A stretch of DNA of 47,794 bases from JAOZHU01 sp964506435. GTDB taxonomy: Archaea > Thermoproteota > Bathyarchaeia > Bathyarchaeales > Bathycorpusculaceae. The stretch covers positions 1-47,794 of the forward strand of contig CAZDLK010000007.1 of the NCBI GenBank assembly GCA_964506435.1, in the 5' to 3' direction. Both the position numbers and the translations under genes were made by a program. The notes under the pieces were generated by a model, which searched no databases, was not told the DNA's origin, and saw only the letters and a program-made list of their open reading frames with translations. This document shows, one piece after another, positions 15,470 to 24,230 of the stretch; positions within the stretch are counted from its first letter, which is position 1; every line of letters begins with the position of its first letter.

Positions 15470-16003
15470 ATGCATGCACGTAATTATCGTCCTGTAAGAG
15501 GACAAGCATATACGCGGAAAAAGTTTGCGCGAGGTTTTCCGCCGCCTAAAATAGTAAAGTTCACCATGGGCGATACGAAGGCAAACTTTGATTATGAAGC
15601 TAAACTTGTAGCCTTGAAACGTGTTCAAATCCGCCACAGTGCTTTAGAAGCAGCGCGTGTGGCGACAAACCGCGTTTTGATGGACAAACTTGTTAACGAT
15701 TACCTCATGCAGGTTCATCCGTACCCGCATGTTATTCTCAGGGAGAACAAGATGATTTTTGGGGCTCATGCTGACCGCCTTCAGCAGGGAATGCGCAGGT
15801 CTTTTGGTAAAGCAATTGGCACCGCAGCTCGGATAGAACCTGATCAAGTGCTGATAACTGTGAGAGTTAAAGCTAACGCGGTGGAAACCGCTAAGGAATC
15901 CTTGAAGCGGGGAAACGCGAAGCTTCCTCTGCCGTGTAAAATTGTAGTTGAAAAGTTGCAATCTCCAGATGCTAGTGGCAAGGCGGAGATGGAGACGGCT
16001 TGA
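15470..16003 (+). CDS. rpl10e: Large-subunit ribosomal protein uL16 (archaeal L10e)
   Basis: A 177-residue ribosomal protein that sits near the peptidyl-transferase centre and the A-site tRNA. Recognisable stretches are ARNYRPVRGQAYTRKKFARG at the N-terminus, PPPKIVKFTMG, HPYPHVILRENKMIFGAHAD and RLQQGMRRSFGKAIGTAARI. ATG 15470 gives the normal family start; a longer frame from 15446 adds eight residues that lie upstream of the expected transcript start. Its stop overlaps the TTG of the PEP synthase gene by 4 nt, an unusual translational coupling of a ribosomal protein and a metabolic enzyme. Confidence 0.95.
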   Translation: MHARNYRPVRGQAYTRKKFARGFPPPKIVKFTMGDTKANFDYEAKLVALKRVQIRHSALEAARVATNRVLMDKLVNDYLMQVHPYPHVILRENKMIFGAHADRLQQGMRRSFGKAIGTAARIEPDQVLITVRVKANAVETAKESLKRGNAKLPLPCKIVVEKLQSPDASGKAEMETA

Positions 16004-18435
16004 GCGCGCCAAGAAAAGACTTGGTAATATGGTTTGATAAGCTTAGGAAAAATGATGTTCCAATTGTAGGCGGCAAGAACGCTAGCCTCGGCGAAATGAT
16101 TAGTGCCAGGATGCCTGTTCCGCCGGGCTTTGCCGTGACGGCTTATGCTTATGAGAAATTTATTGTGGAAACTCGTATAGCTGAGATGATTTACAAGATT
16201 ATTAAGGAAACCGTGACCGATCAGAATGATCCTAAGCAGTATGCTGTGGCTTCAGAGAAAATCCGTGAGCTTATAGAAAAAACTCGGATGCCTAAAGCCA
16301 TTGAGGACTCTGTGAAAGCCGCTTACAAGGAACTGAATGCGTCGCTTGGTATGGCGGATGTTTTTGTTGCGGTGCGGTCCAGTGCCACCGCTGAGGATTT
16401 GCCTGACGCGTCTTTCGCAGGTCAGCAAGAAACTTATCTTAACGTCAGAGGCGTTGATGACCTGCTTGATAAAATTATGAAGTGCTGGTCTAGCCTTTTC
16501 ACTCCACGAGCCATCTTCTACAGAAATGAAAAGGGCTTTGCTCACGAAAAAGTTTTCATTAGCGTGGGCGTTCAGAAAATGGTTAACTCCAGGGCAGCAG
16601 GCGTCATGTTTACGCTTAATCCAGTGACTGGAAACCGTGAAGAACTTGTCATCGAAGGCAATTACGGTCTAGGCGAAACCGTGGTTTCTGGCGCGGTGAA
16701 CCCTGATGACTTTGTGATTGACAAGAAAACCTTAGGCATCAAGGAAAGGCGGATTGCAAGGAAAACAATCCAGTATATTCGTGACCCAAAGACGGGGAAG
16801 ACCATTCATTTAGATGTGCCTGAAGACAAGCAGAGAGAAACCTGCGTGAGCGACGAGGAAATTTTGAAGCTCGCGGAGTTGGGCAGGCTTATTGAAAACC
16901 ATTATGAACGGCCTATGGATATAGAGTGGGCTATTGATAAAGACTTATCTTTTCCCAAAAATATATTCGTGGTTCAGGCTCGTCCTGAAACCGTTTGGAG
17001 TGCCAAACCTATGGAAACCCCTGTGCAAGTTGAAGGAAAGAAACCTGGAGAAGAACTGAAAATAGTTGTGAAAGGGATTTCGGCAGGTCGAAGAGATTAC
17101 GGCTCAGGTATCGCAAAAGTTGTTTTGAGTCCTGATGAAGCGGCAAAAGCGATGCAGAAAGGCGATATTCTAGTAACCGACATGACTAACCCTGATTTTG
17201 TTCCATTCATGAAAATCGCAAGCGCCATCGTCACCGACAAAGGCGGCGTCACGTCGCACGCAGCCATCGTAAGCCGCGAACTCAGCATCCCCTGCATCGT
17301 AGGCACCGAAATAGCCACCCAAGTCATGGAAACAGGCAAAAAATACACCGTTGACTCAAGAAACGCCATAGTTTACGAAGGCATAATTCCTCAGGCAACA
17401 CAGCCTGCAAAGACAGATGCTGGCGCAGCAGTAGCTGCAGTTACAACGGAAGCAGTGCCTGTTACAGCCACAAAAATATACATGAACCTAGGCGTCCCTG
17501 AGAAAGCAGAGGATTACAAGAACCTGCCTTTTGAAGGCATAGGGTTGATGCGTGTAGAGTTTACGCTTGCAAGCGCCATAGGCGACCATCCATTGTACCT
17601 CATTGACAGCGGGCAAGGGCAGACGTTTGTGGAGAAACTTGCACAAGGCGTAGCAACAGTAGCCAGAGCAGTACAGCCCCGTCCTGTTGTGGTGCGCTTC
17701 AGCGATTTTAAGACTAATGAGTACCGCGACTTGAAAGGCGGCGACAAATACGAGATTGTTGAAGAAAACCCGATGCTAGGTTGGCGAGGCTGCAGCCGCT
17801 ACATAAGCAAATGGTACGAGAAAGCGTTCAGGCTGGAATGCCAAGCCATCAAGAAGTGCCGCGCAGAGTGGGGTCTCAAGAACGTCTGGGTTATGCTGCC
17901 GGTGGTGCGTACGCTTTGGGAAGCCAAGAAAGTAATTGCGATAATGAAAGAGGAGGGCTTGGAGCGGTCACGCGACTTCAAATTGTGGTTCATGGCTGAA
18001 ACGCCATCAATAGCCATAATGGCGGATGAGTTCTCTAAGCTTGTTGATGGATTCTCCATAGGCTCAAACGACATGACACAGGGCATTTTGATGATTGACC
18101 GTGACTCTGAACGCTTAGGCCAAATGGGCTACTTCGACGAAAGAGACCCGGCAGTGAAAAGAATAATTGCACATCTCATCCGGGTAGCGCATGAAAACGG
18201 CTGCACAGTTTCGATATGCGGTGAAGGCCCATCGAACCTGCCTGACTTCGCGGAGTTCCTTGTCCGCGTTGGAATCGACAGCATATCCGTGAACAACGAT
18301 GCTGTTGTCGCTACAAGAAAGCTTGTCGCCAGCATAGAGCAGAAGATAATTCTTGAACGCTTAGCAGAGCAAGCTGCCATAGCTGCGGGGCATCCGCTTA
18401 AAAAGCCCAAACCCGACTGGGAATGGACACCGTAG
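16000..18435 (+). CDS. ppsA: Phosphoenolpyruvate synthase (pyruvate, water dikinase)
   Basis: The enzyme converts pyruvate, ATP and water to phosphoenolpyruvate, AMP and phosphate, feeding gluconeogenesis. The 811 residues have the standard order: ATP-grasp domain (GGKNASLGEM near 22-31, VRSSATAEDLPDASFAGQQE near 126-145), the swivelling His domain with GGVTSHAAIV (His 420), a linker rich in Ala/Thr, and the PEP-binding TIM barrel (NPMLGWRGCSRY, GSNDMTQ, CGEGPSN). TTG 16000 overlaps the uL16 stop by 4 nt and has GGAGA upstream. The stretch 17200-17390 around the catalytic His switches to A/C-ending codons, unlike the rest of the gene. Confidence 0.96.
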   Translation: MSAPRKDLVIWFDKLRKNDVPIVGGKNASLGEMISARMPVPPGFAVTAYAYEKFIVETRIAEMIYKIIKETVTDQNDPKQYAVASEKIRELIEKTRMPKAIEDSVKAAYKELNASLGMADVFVAVRSSATAEDLPDASFAGQQETYLNVRGVDDLLDKIMKCWSSLFTPRAIFYRNEKGFAHEKVFISVGVQKMVNSRAAGVMFTLNPVTGNREELVIEGNYGLGETVVSGAVNPDDFVIDKKTLGIKERRIARKTIQYIRDPKTGKTIHLDVPEDKQRETCVSDEEILKLAELGRLIENHYERPMDIEWAIDKDLSFPKNIFVVQARPETVWSAKPMETPVQVEGKKPGEELKIVVKGISAGRRDYGSGIAKVVLSPDEAAKAMQKGDILVTDMTNPDFVPFMKIASAIVTDKGGVTSHAAIVSRELSIPCIVGTEIATQVMETGKKYTVDSRNAIVYEGIIPQATQPAKTDAGAAVAAVTTEAVPVTATKIYMNLGVPEKAEDYKNLPFEGIGLMRVEFTLASAIGDHPLYLIDSGQGQTFVEKLAQGVATVARAVQPRPVVVRFSDFKTNEYRDLKGGDKYEIVEENPMLGWRGCSRYISKWYEKAFRLECQAIKKCRAEWGLKNVWVMLPVVRTLWEAKKVIAIMKEEGLERSRDFKLWFMAETPSIAIMADEFSKLVDGFSIGSNDMTQGILMIDRDSERLGQMGYFDERDPAVKRIIAHLIRVAHENGCTVSICGEGPSNLPDFAEFLVRVGIDSISVNNDAVVATRKLVASIEQKIILERLAEQAAIAAGHPLKKPKPDWEWTP

Positions 18436-18520
18436 AAAAACCAAGAACCGCAACACAGCGCAAATAGCACGTTTCCTTTTTCCTTGTTTCTTCATAATTT
18501 CATCATACTGGTGCGTGAGT

Positions 18521-19522
18521 ATGAAAGGATTCGATTTCGAAGAAGAACGAATAAAACAGGAAATAACCAAACTCGGCGCAAAACGTGTTCTGCTGCAGCT
18601 ACCTGAAGGCTTAAAACCTGAAGGTCTACGCTTGGCTAAAATTGTTGAGAAGGCTGGCGCGCTGCCCATAATATCCGCTGATCCCTGCTACGGTGCTTGC
18701 GACATAGCCACTGCCGAAGCAGAACGTTTAGGAGTAGAGTTAATCGTGCATTTTGGGCATGCGAAAATGGTGAAGCATGAAAGGGTGCCTACAGTGTACG
18801 TGGAAGCCCGAGCAACCGCGACAATTGATGACGCTGTTGAGCAGGCTATCCCGTTGCTAGATAAATGGGGCAAAATTGGTTTGGCAACCACGGTTCAGCA
18901 CGTGCAGGCGCTGGATGAGGTTAGGGAAATTCTTGTGCGCGCTGGAAAAGTAGTAGTTATAGGCGACGCTGGCAGAATTAATTACGCTGGGCAGGTAACG
19001 GGCTGCGACTACAGCAACGTGAAATCAATAGCCAACGAGGTTGAGGCTTTCCTGTTCATCGGCGGCGGGCAATTCCACGCGTTAGGCATAGCACTTAGCA
19101 CGTCTAAACCAACGATGATTGCTGACCCTTATGAGAAAAGAGCTTACTCAATAGATGCTGAAGCTCAGAAGATTCTGAAGCAGCGTTGGGCATGCATCGA
19201 AGAGGCTGGACGCGCCAAAACCTTCGGCGTCTTAATCGGCTTGAAGCTGGGACAGAAACGTTTCGATGAAGCCTTGACAATCAAGGATGCACTTGAGAAA
19301 AAAGGGAAAACCGCTTTTCTCTTCGCAATTAGAGAGGTTCTGCCTGAAGCGCTCATGGAGTTTCCAACAGTTGACGCCTACGTGAACACTGCTTGCCCAA
19401 GAATCTCCATTGAAGCTGCATCGAAATTTCCAAAGCCAGTGTTAACGGTGAACGAGTTCAGAGTAATAGCTGGCGAGCTTTCATGGGAAAACCTGCTCAA
19501 AAACGGCTTATTCGAAAACTAG
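18521..19522 (+). CDS. dph2: Diphthamide biosynthesis enzyme Dph2
   Basis: A 333-residue [4Fe-4S] enzyme that cleaves SAM in a non-canonical way to transfer an aminocarboxypropyl group to a histidine of elongation factor 2, the first step of diphthamide synthesis. The three cluster cysteines are visible: C56 in ISADPCYGACD, C162 in VTGCDYSN and C292 in NTACPRIS, matching the spacing of the archaeal enzyme. ATG 18521 is preferred because GGTG lies 7 nt upstream; GTG 18515 would add two residues. It overlaps the downstream methyltransferase by 40 nt in another frame. Confidence 0.95.
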   Translation: MKGFDFEEERIKQEITKLGAKRVLLQLPEGLKPEGLRLAKIVEKAGALPIISADPCYGACDIATAEAERLGVELIVHFGHAKMVKHERVPTVYVEARATATIDDAVEQAIPLLDKWGKIGLATTVQHVQALDEVREILVRAGKVVVIGDAGRINYAGQVTGCDYSNVKSIANEVEAFLFIGGGQFHALGIALSTSKPTMIADPYEKRAYSIDAEAQKILKQRWACIEEAGRAKTFGVLIGLKLGQKRFDEALTIKDALEKKGKTAFLFAIREVLPEALMEFPTVDAYVNTACPRISIEAASKFPKPVLTVNEFRVIAGELSWENLLKNGLFEN

Positions 19523-20211
19523 ACTTGGAACTGTTCCTGTCCCAAATCAAACCGCACCCATCACCAAATGCGCGGCTGGAGCAGTACACTACGCCCGAGG
19601 CTGTTGCAGCTACGATGCTGTATTTAGCAGCTTACACGCACGGCGACATCGCAGACAAGCGCGTTTTAGATTTGGGTTGCGGCACGGGCAGACTTGCACT
19701 AGGATGCGCATTTCTAGGCGCTGAAGCAGTTGTAGGCATAGACATCGACAAGGCGGCAGTGAAGCTTGCCGCGGAAAACTCGGCGAAATTGGGCTTCAAA
19801 ACTAAGACTGACTGGGTTGCAGGCGACATTAACGCCGTAACTGGAAAGTTTGACACTGTGCTGCAGAACCCGCCTTTCGGAGTGCAAAAACGTGGTGCTG
19901 ACCGAGCTTTTCTGGAAAAAGCCTTGCAGGTTGCCGATGCAGTGTACTCGCTTCATAATCACCCTTTCAGCGATGAACCGCTTGTGAAGCGGCTTAGAGC
20001 AAGCAGTGGTTTGCTGCAGGTTGAGGCTTCGCCTTTTATTGCGCGGTTTGTGGAGGCGCATGGTGGCAGAATTGAAGCAGTTTACGCAATGTTGATGACT
20101 ATTCCACGCATGTTCGATTTCCACACAAAAACAAGAAACGAAGCCATAATCGACTTCTATGTAATAAGAAAAATAACCCAGAGTGAATCAATATATTACA
20201 AAAAACCATAA
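19483..20211 (+). CDS. METTL5-like N6-adenine RNA methyltransferase
   Basis: A 242-residue SAM-dependent methyltransferase. The pre-domain LEQYTTP (about residues 32-38), SAM motif I VLDLGCGTGRLALG (61-74) and the N6-adenine catalytic motif NPPF (129-132) are all present, as in the archaeal relatives of METTL5/COG2263 that modify an rRNA adenine. ATG 19483 lies inside the last 40 nt of dph2, so the two are cotranscribed and coupled; both act on the translation apparatus. The C-terminus ends in a charged tail (IYYKKP). Confidence 0.88.
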   Translation: MGKPAQKRLIRKLDLELFLSQIKPHPSPNARLEQYTTPEAVAATMLYLAAYTHGDIADKRVLDLGCGTGRLALGCAFLGAEAVVGIDIDKAAVKLAAENSAKLGFKTKTDWVAGDINAVTGKFDTVLQNPPFGVQKRGADRAFLEKALQVADAVYSLHNHPFSDEPLVKRLRASSGLLQVEASPFIARFVEAHGGRIEAVYAMLMTIPRMFDFHTKTRNEAIIDFYVIRKITQSESIYYKKP

Positions 20212-20330
20212 GAAGCGGGTACCTCCATAGCCGAGAGCATTCTATCGGAACTGTATGCAAAGGGCGATAGTCTTTTTCCAAGCAACAAACCATCTAACTG
20301 CAGCAAAGCAGTCTATTGCTAACTTTAACC

Positions 20331-20341
20331 TTTTTATATTA
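20331..20341 (+). promoter_or_regulatory. TATA box of the helicase-nuclease cassette
   Basis: TTTTTATATTA at 20331-20341 lies 31 nt before the TTG start of the helicase gene in a 160-nt spacer. The cassette therefore seems to have its own promoter, giving a nearly leaderless mRNA. Confidence 0.5.
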
Positions 20342-20371
20342 AAAGTGCTGAATAAGATTTTTTGATACAAG

Positions 20372-22396
20372 TTGCCGCGCGGCTATAAATGTAGGAAATG
20401 TGGTGCAACTTACTCTGCAGATGATTTATTTCAAAGCGTCTTCTGTCCCAATTGCGGAACATATCTCCAACAAGTTACCTTGGCAAGTGAGAGACTACCA
20501 AAAAATAATGCACATAAGTTGCCCAAAGAGTTTTTGGCAACTGGTAAAAATAAGGAAAAGCAAGATTTAGCATTTGAATTTGAAGAAAGAAATTTAGCAG
20601 GAGAAAATACCGCCCATAAGTATCTAGTTAATTTTTCTGATCCACACAACATAAGTAAGCTGATTGAGAATCAACAGTACTCTTCTTTTAGAGAGTTTTT
20701 GCTAAATTTAAAAGCTCAGGAAATTAAGAATATAGGTCGAATAGACAAACTAGTAGCGCTTGATATTCTTAGAACAAGGTTGACCGCCTACAATTTTCAG
20801 ATGGAAGTAGCCCTTCAAGTAATGAATGAAATGAATGGTACTGCCATTTTAGCCGATGAGGTAGGTCTGGGCAAGACCATAGAGGCAGGTCTTATAATGA
20901 AAGAATTGCTTCTGCGGCAAGAAATTGCTTCTGTGCTAATAGTAACTCCTAAGAGTCTTTTGACCCAGTGGAAAACTGAAATGGTTGAAAAGTTTGGAGA
21001 GGCTTTCTTAATTGCTAATGATCCGCGTGAATTAGTTGATTTTGTTCAGGATGACCGAGTTATTTGTTCGCATGGGGTACTGGCAAGGAAGTACCAGCAT
21101 CTTGCAAACCGAGTTTGGGACCTTGTGATAGTTGATGAGGCGCATACTTTTAGAAATACTAGGAGCAAAGGCAGAGCTTACTTGGCGAAATTACGAAAAA
21201 ACCATTTGTTACTACTAACAGCTACGCCTCTCTGCAATAAATTGACCGACTTGTACAGTCTTGTTGATTTGGTGTACCCTGGAAAACTAGACAGCGAGCG
21301 TGTCTTTATTTCGCGCTACGCGGAAGATAGCAAGTGCCGAGTTATAAAATCTAGCATGGTTAGAAACCTGCGAAGTGTGCTTGGAGAACTGATGTGCAGA
21401 ACCAGAAGAGATCAAACAGGTATTCCTTTTACAAAAAGGTTTGTTGAGTCCCGTTCTCTGGAAGCAAATACGCAAGAACAGGTATTCATAGAACTTGCAA
21501 CACGATATCTTAGAGACATAGTAAATGATAGGTACAAAACAATACAGCAACTTCGGCACGAAAATCCGTTGAGGAGAAGCATCAGTGAATCTCAGAGCAG
21601 AGCGATTTTGGTTTTTCAAGCTATTTCGATGCAACAATCCTTTTCAAGTTCGCCAGCAGCAGCAATTGATTCTTTAACGAAAAGAGGTAACAAATTCCCT
21701 CAAGAAAGAGAAGTCACATCGAAATTGGTGGAAATGGCCAGCAAGATTGAGTCTTCAAAAATACGTTTACTTGAAAAGGTACTTTCAGAAATTCGTGATG
21801 AAGGCAAGAATGAGCAAGCGGTGATTTTTTGTAATAGGAAAGTCACTACCGAGATAATCAAAAGTAAGTTAAATCAGGAATTTGGAAGAGCTGCGGTTTA
21901 TTCAGGTGAATTGAGTCACAGAGAAAGAGATACTGTACTTAATGCTTTCAGGGATGGGGCGATCCGATATCTAGTTGCGACCGATGCCGCTGCGGAAGGC
22001 CTAAATCTACAAAACTGCAGCTTGATGTTTAATTATGATTTGCATTGGAATCCAATGAAAATTGAGCAACGCATCGGTAGAATACATAGATTTAAACAAG
22101 AAAGAGATGTGACAATTTTTAATCTAGCTCTGAAAGACACGATAGACGACTACGTTCTCCATATTCTTTACCAAAAAATTGAATTATTTACAATGACCAT
22201 AGGAAAAATGGAGACTATTCTAGCAGAGATGAAGCACGGATCAGATGATATTCGAAAGACCATAATGGACATATTGCTTAGAAGCGAAACTAAGCTAGAC
22301 ATAAAGAGGGAATTAGAAAAATTAGCAAATGATATAAATGCTTCAAGGAAACGCCAAGAACTCTCTGAACAGTTTACTAAAGGGGTCCTAAATTGA
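20372..22396 (+). CDS. SNF2/RapA-type helicase with N-terminal zinc ribbon (first gene of accessory cassette)
   Basis: A 674-residue DNA translocase. A zinc ribbon CRKCG...CPNCG occupies residues 7-29. Walker A is ADEVGLGKTIEAG at about 164-176, the DEAH box VIVDEAHTF at about 250-258, and motif VI QRIGRIHRFKQ at about 566-576, with VATDAAAEGLNLQNC before it. The motif set is that of SNF2 proteins of the RapA/HepA type, also seen in DISARM DrmD and Zorya ZorD. The family's C-terminal extension is missing here and may be the start of the next gene, which overlaps by 4 nt. Codons are visibly A+T-richer than in the flanking core genes, a sign of transfer. The start is TTG 20372, right after the TATA box. 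Confidence 0.88.
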   Translation: MPRGYKCRKCGATYSADDLFQSVFCPNCGTYLQQVTLASERLPKNNAHKLPKEFLATGKNKEKQDLAFEFEERNLAGENTAHKYLVNFSDPHNISKLIENQQYSSFREFLLNLKAQEIKNIGRIDKLVALDILRTRLTAYNFQMEVALQVMNEMNGTAILADEVGLGKTIEAGLIMKELLLRQEIASVLIVTPKSLLTQWKTEMVEKFGEAFLIANDPRELVDFVQDDRVICSHGVLARKYQHLANRVWDLVIVDEAHTFRNTRSKGRAYLAKLRKNHLLLLTATPLCNKLTDLYSLVDLVYPGKLDSERVFISRYAEDSKCRVIKSSMVRNLRSVLGELMCRTRRDQTGIPFTKRFVESRSLEANTQEQVFIELATRYLRDIVNDRYKTIQQLRHENPLRRSISESQSRAILVFQAISMQQSFSSSPAAAIDSLTKRGNKFPQEREVTSKLVEMASKIESSKIRLLEKVLSEIRDEGKNEQAVIFCNRKVTTEIIKSKLNQEFGRAAVYSGELSHRERDTVLNAFRDGAIRYLVATDAAAEGLNLQNCSLMFNYDLHWNPMKIEQRIGRIHRFKQERDVTIFNLALKDTIDDYVLHILYQKIELFTMTIGKMETILAEMKHGSDDIRKTIMDILLRSETKLDIKRELEKLANDINASRKRQELSEQFTKGVLN

Positions 22397-24111
22397 GTGC
22401 CAAGTACTCTAATACCGAATTGCATCGATTTATCAAAGAGTTTACAGAATTGAGGTACGGTGAGCTTATTGAAAAGTCGGATGAGGTTTTCACGATAAGA
22501 TTTCCACATTCAGTTGCTGCTAAGGAGTATACTTACCAACCTGTTGTTGCTAGAGAACAAAAAATTCCGTTGATAACCACAGGAAGCCCAGCTCTTGAAG
22601 GAATAATAAAAGAGTGCTTAAACACGGGAGCGGTATGTTCAATTCTAATGAAATCAAAACAGGCTGAAGTATTTTATGTAACGAATTACTTCAAAGACCG
22701 CCCATTTAAATGCGATAACTGCGACCTTGTTGCTATGGGCGGAGAACAGGTGCCCTTTTGTGTAAAATCCCCTCCTTGTTATCATAAGATAAATAATGCG
22801 CGAATATCATCAACAAAAATCACCAATAGAGAAGAAGTGAGATTTTTTCAGTTCTATTTCTCTGTTATTTTCAAGAATAAACTCAGCCCAAAATGTGAAG
22901 AGAGCATAACATTGCTTATGGACGAACAAGGGAATTTTTACGATTGTAACGTCCTTGAGGATAAAACGATAGAAATAGTCGATTGCCAAAATACTGTGGA
23001 GCGCGCAAGTTTTGATAGGATAAAGATTCTAGCTTACAAAAAACTGGATACGCTTCTTGAAGAAAAGTTGGCTTTCTTCGATTTGCAAATTAGAAAAGAT
23101 ATGAGGAATAAGCTAAGGAGTTATGACAAGAGGCTGAGGGAAGAGAGACGTCAAAAACTATTCTCAAAAAGGGAGTTTGATGAAAACGAGTGGCAAACCA
23201 ACCGTGATATTTTACTGAAACAGGAAGAGGAATCCTATAAAACTCGTGTTTCAGTGAGATTTCTGAACCTACTGGTTATACGTACGTACAAAATACATTC
23301 AGAAATTACTTTGGATAATGGTTCAATTATTGTAACGTCGTTCATCATAGGTGTAACCACACCGCAGGTTTTTTGCCCTATATGCCAAAAGACGTTTTTT
23401 GAAGGCTATGCCACTGAGGATCACTATTACGTTTGCAACGACTGTGTCAAGCAATCGATAGAAACGGGCAAGTTATACTCGAAGGATTATGCTTTGTTTT
23501 TAGATCCAACCCTTGGTGAATACATGGAACAGGACGTGGGATTCATTTGTTCTGTTTGTGGCAAAAGAAATAGTCGCCTTCTTGAATACAAGTGCGCCCA
23601 TGATGGTTCGAGTGTCTGTATATATCACTATTCAGTTTGTGACATTTGCCATATGATTTTTTCAGAGAGAAATCTTCAAACTAGCCAGCTGTCTGGAAGA
23701 CAGTTCTGCCCCGAGCATTTCCTCGAATGCGACGCCTGCGGATCAATTATTGGATTAGACGAATATCGCACTTGTAAAGCAAGTGGCAAGAATTTGTGTC
23801 CTTGTACGGCTTTTGTAAGATGCAAATCCTGCCAACAAGAGTATTCTCCCGAAGCAATGCAAGACAATCGCTGCCCTGCATGCAACAATATGAACACAAG
23901 CACAGGGCCATCGCCATCTGCAGTAATTGAGACCATACGTCAGTATGATCCTGACAAGCGTAAGACTACTAAATGGTTGATTGGTGAAAACAAGCTTAAC
24001 ACTGTGGTCGTGGCAAAGGGATTCCTTTCGAGTACTTTGTACGTTGTGGAAAACAATGCAGTCGTTTTTAAACGAAACATCTCGATGTTTGAAAAAATAA
24101 GAGGCGGTTAG
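22393..24111 (+). CDS. Multi-zinc-finger protein of unknown function (second gene of accessory cassette)
   Basis: A 572-residue protein starting at TTG 22393, overlapping the helicase stop by 4 nt. Residues about 1-100 contain a stretch (EQKIPLITTGSPALEGIIKE) reminiscent of the post-helicase region of RapA-like proteins, suggesting a split helicase. A Cys pair CDNC with C..C follows near 105-130. Residues about 225-300 look coiled-coil (charged, DMRNKLRSYDKRLREERRQK). From about 335 come at least five Cys/His clusters (CPICQKTF, CSVCGKRN, CDICHMIF, CDACGSI, CKSCQQEY, CPACNN), a treble-clef/RING-like array. I know no family with this layout. It may recognise DNA or a protein target for the helicase and nuclease. 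Confidence 0.75.
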   Translation: MSAKYSNTELHRFIKEFTELRYGELIEKSDEVFTIRFPHSVAAKEYTYQPVVAREQKIPLITTGSPALEGIIKECLNTGAVCSILMKSKQAEVFYVTNYFKDRPFKCDNCDLVAMGGEQVPFCVKSPPCYHKINNARISSTKITNREEVRFFQFYFSVIFKNKLSPKCEESITLLMDEQGNFYDCNVLEDKTIEIVDCQNTVERASFDRIKILAYKKLDTLLEEKLAFFDLQIRKDMRNKLRSYDKRLREERRQKLFSKREFDENEWQTNRDILLKQEEESYKTRVSVRFLNLLVIRTYKIHSEITLDNGSIIVTSFIIGVTTPQVFCPICQKTFFEGYATEDHYYVCNDCVKQSIETGKLYSKDYALFLDPTLGEYMEQDVGFICSVCGKRNSRLLEYKCAHDGSSVCIYHYSVCDICHMIFSERNLQTSQLSGRQFCPEHFLECDACGSIIGLDEYRTCKASGKNLCPCTAFVRCKSCQQEYSPEAMQDNRCPACNNMNTSTGPSPSAVIETIRQYDPDKRKTTKWLIGENKLNTVVVAKGFLSSTLYVVENNAVVFKRNISMFEKIRGG

Positions 24112-24230
24112 AAACGGAGAATAAAAAATTCACGGGTATCATAAAGGACATACTTGACAAGTATCCTGCCATAAGCATAACACGGTATCTAGAACAGAAA
24201 GCCAACATTCCAGAATATAAGGCGGAAGAA

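Noticed and set aside
15301..15471. N-terminal extension of the tRNA methyltransferase frame
   Set aside because: The TATA box at 15326-15334 lies inside it and the family start fits ATG 15300.
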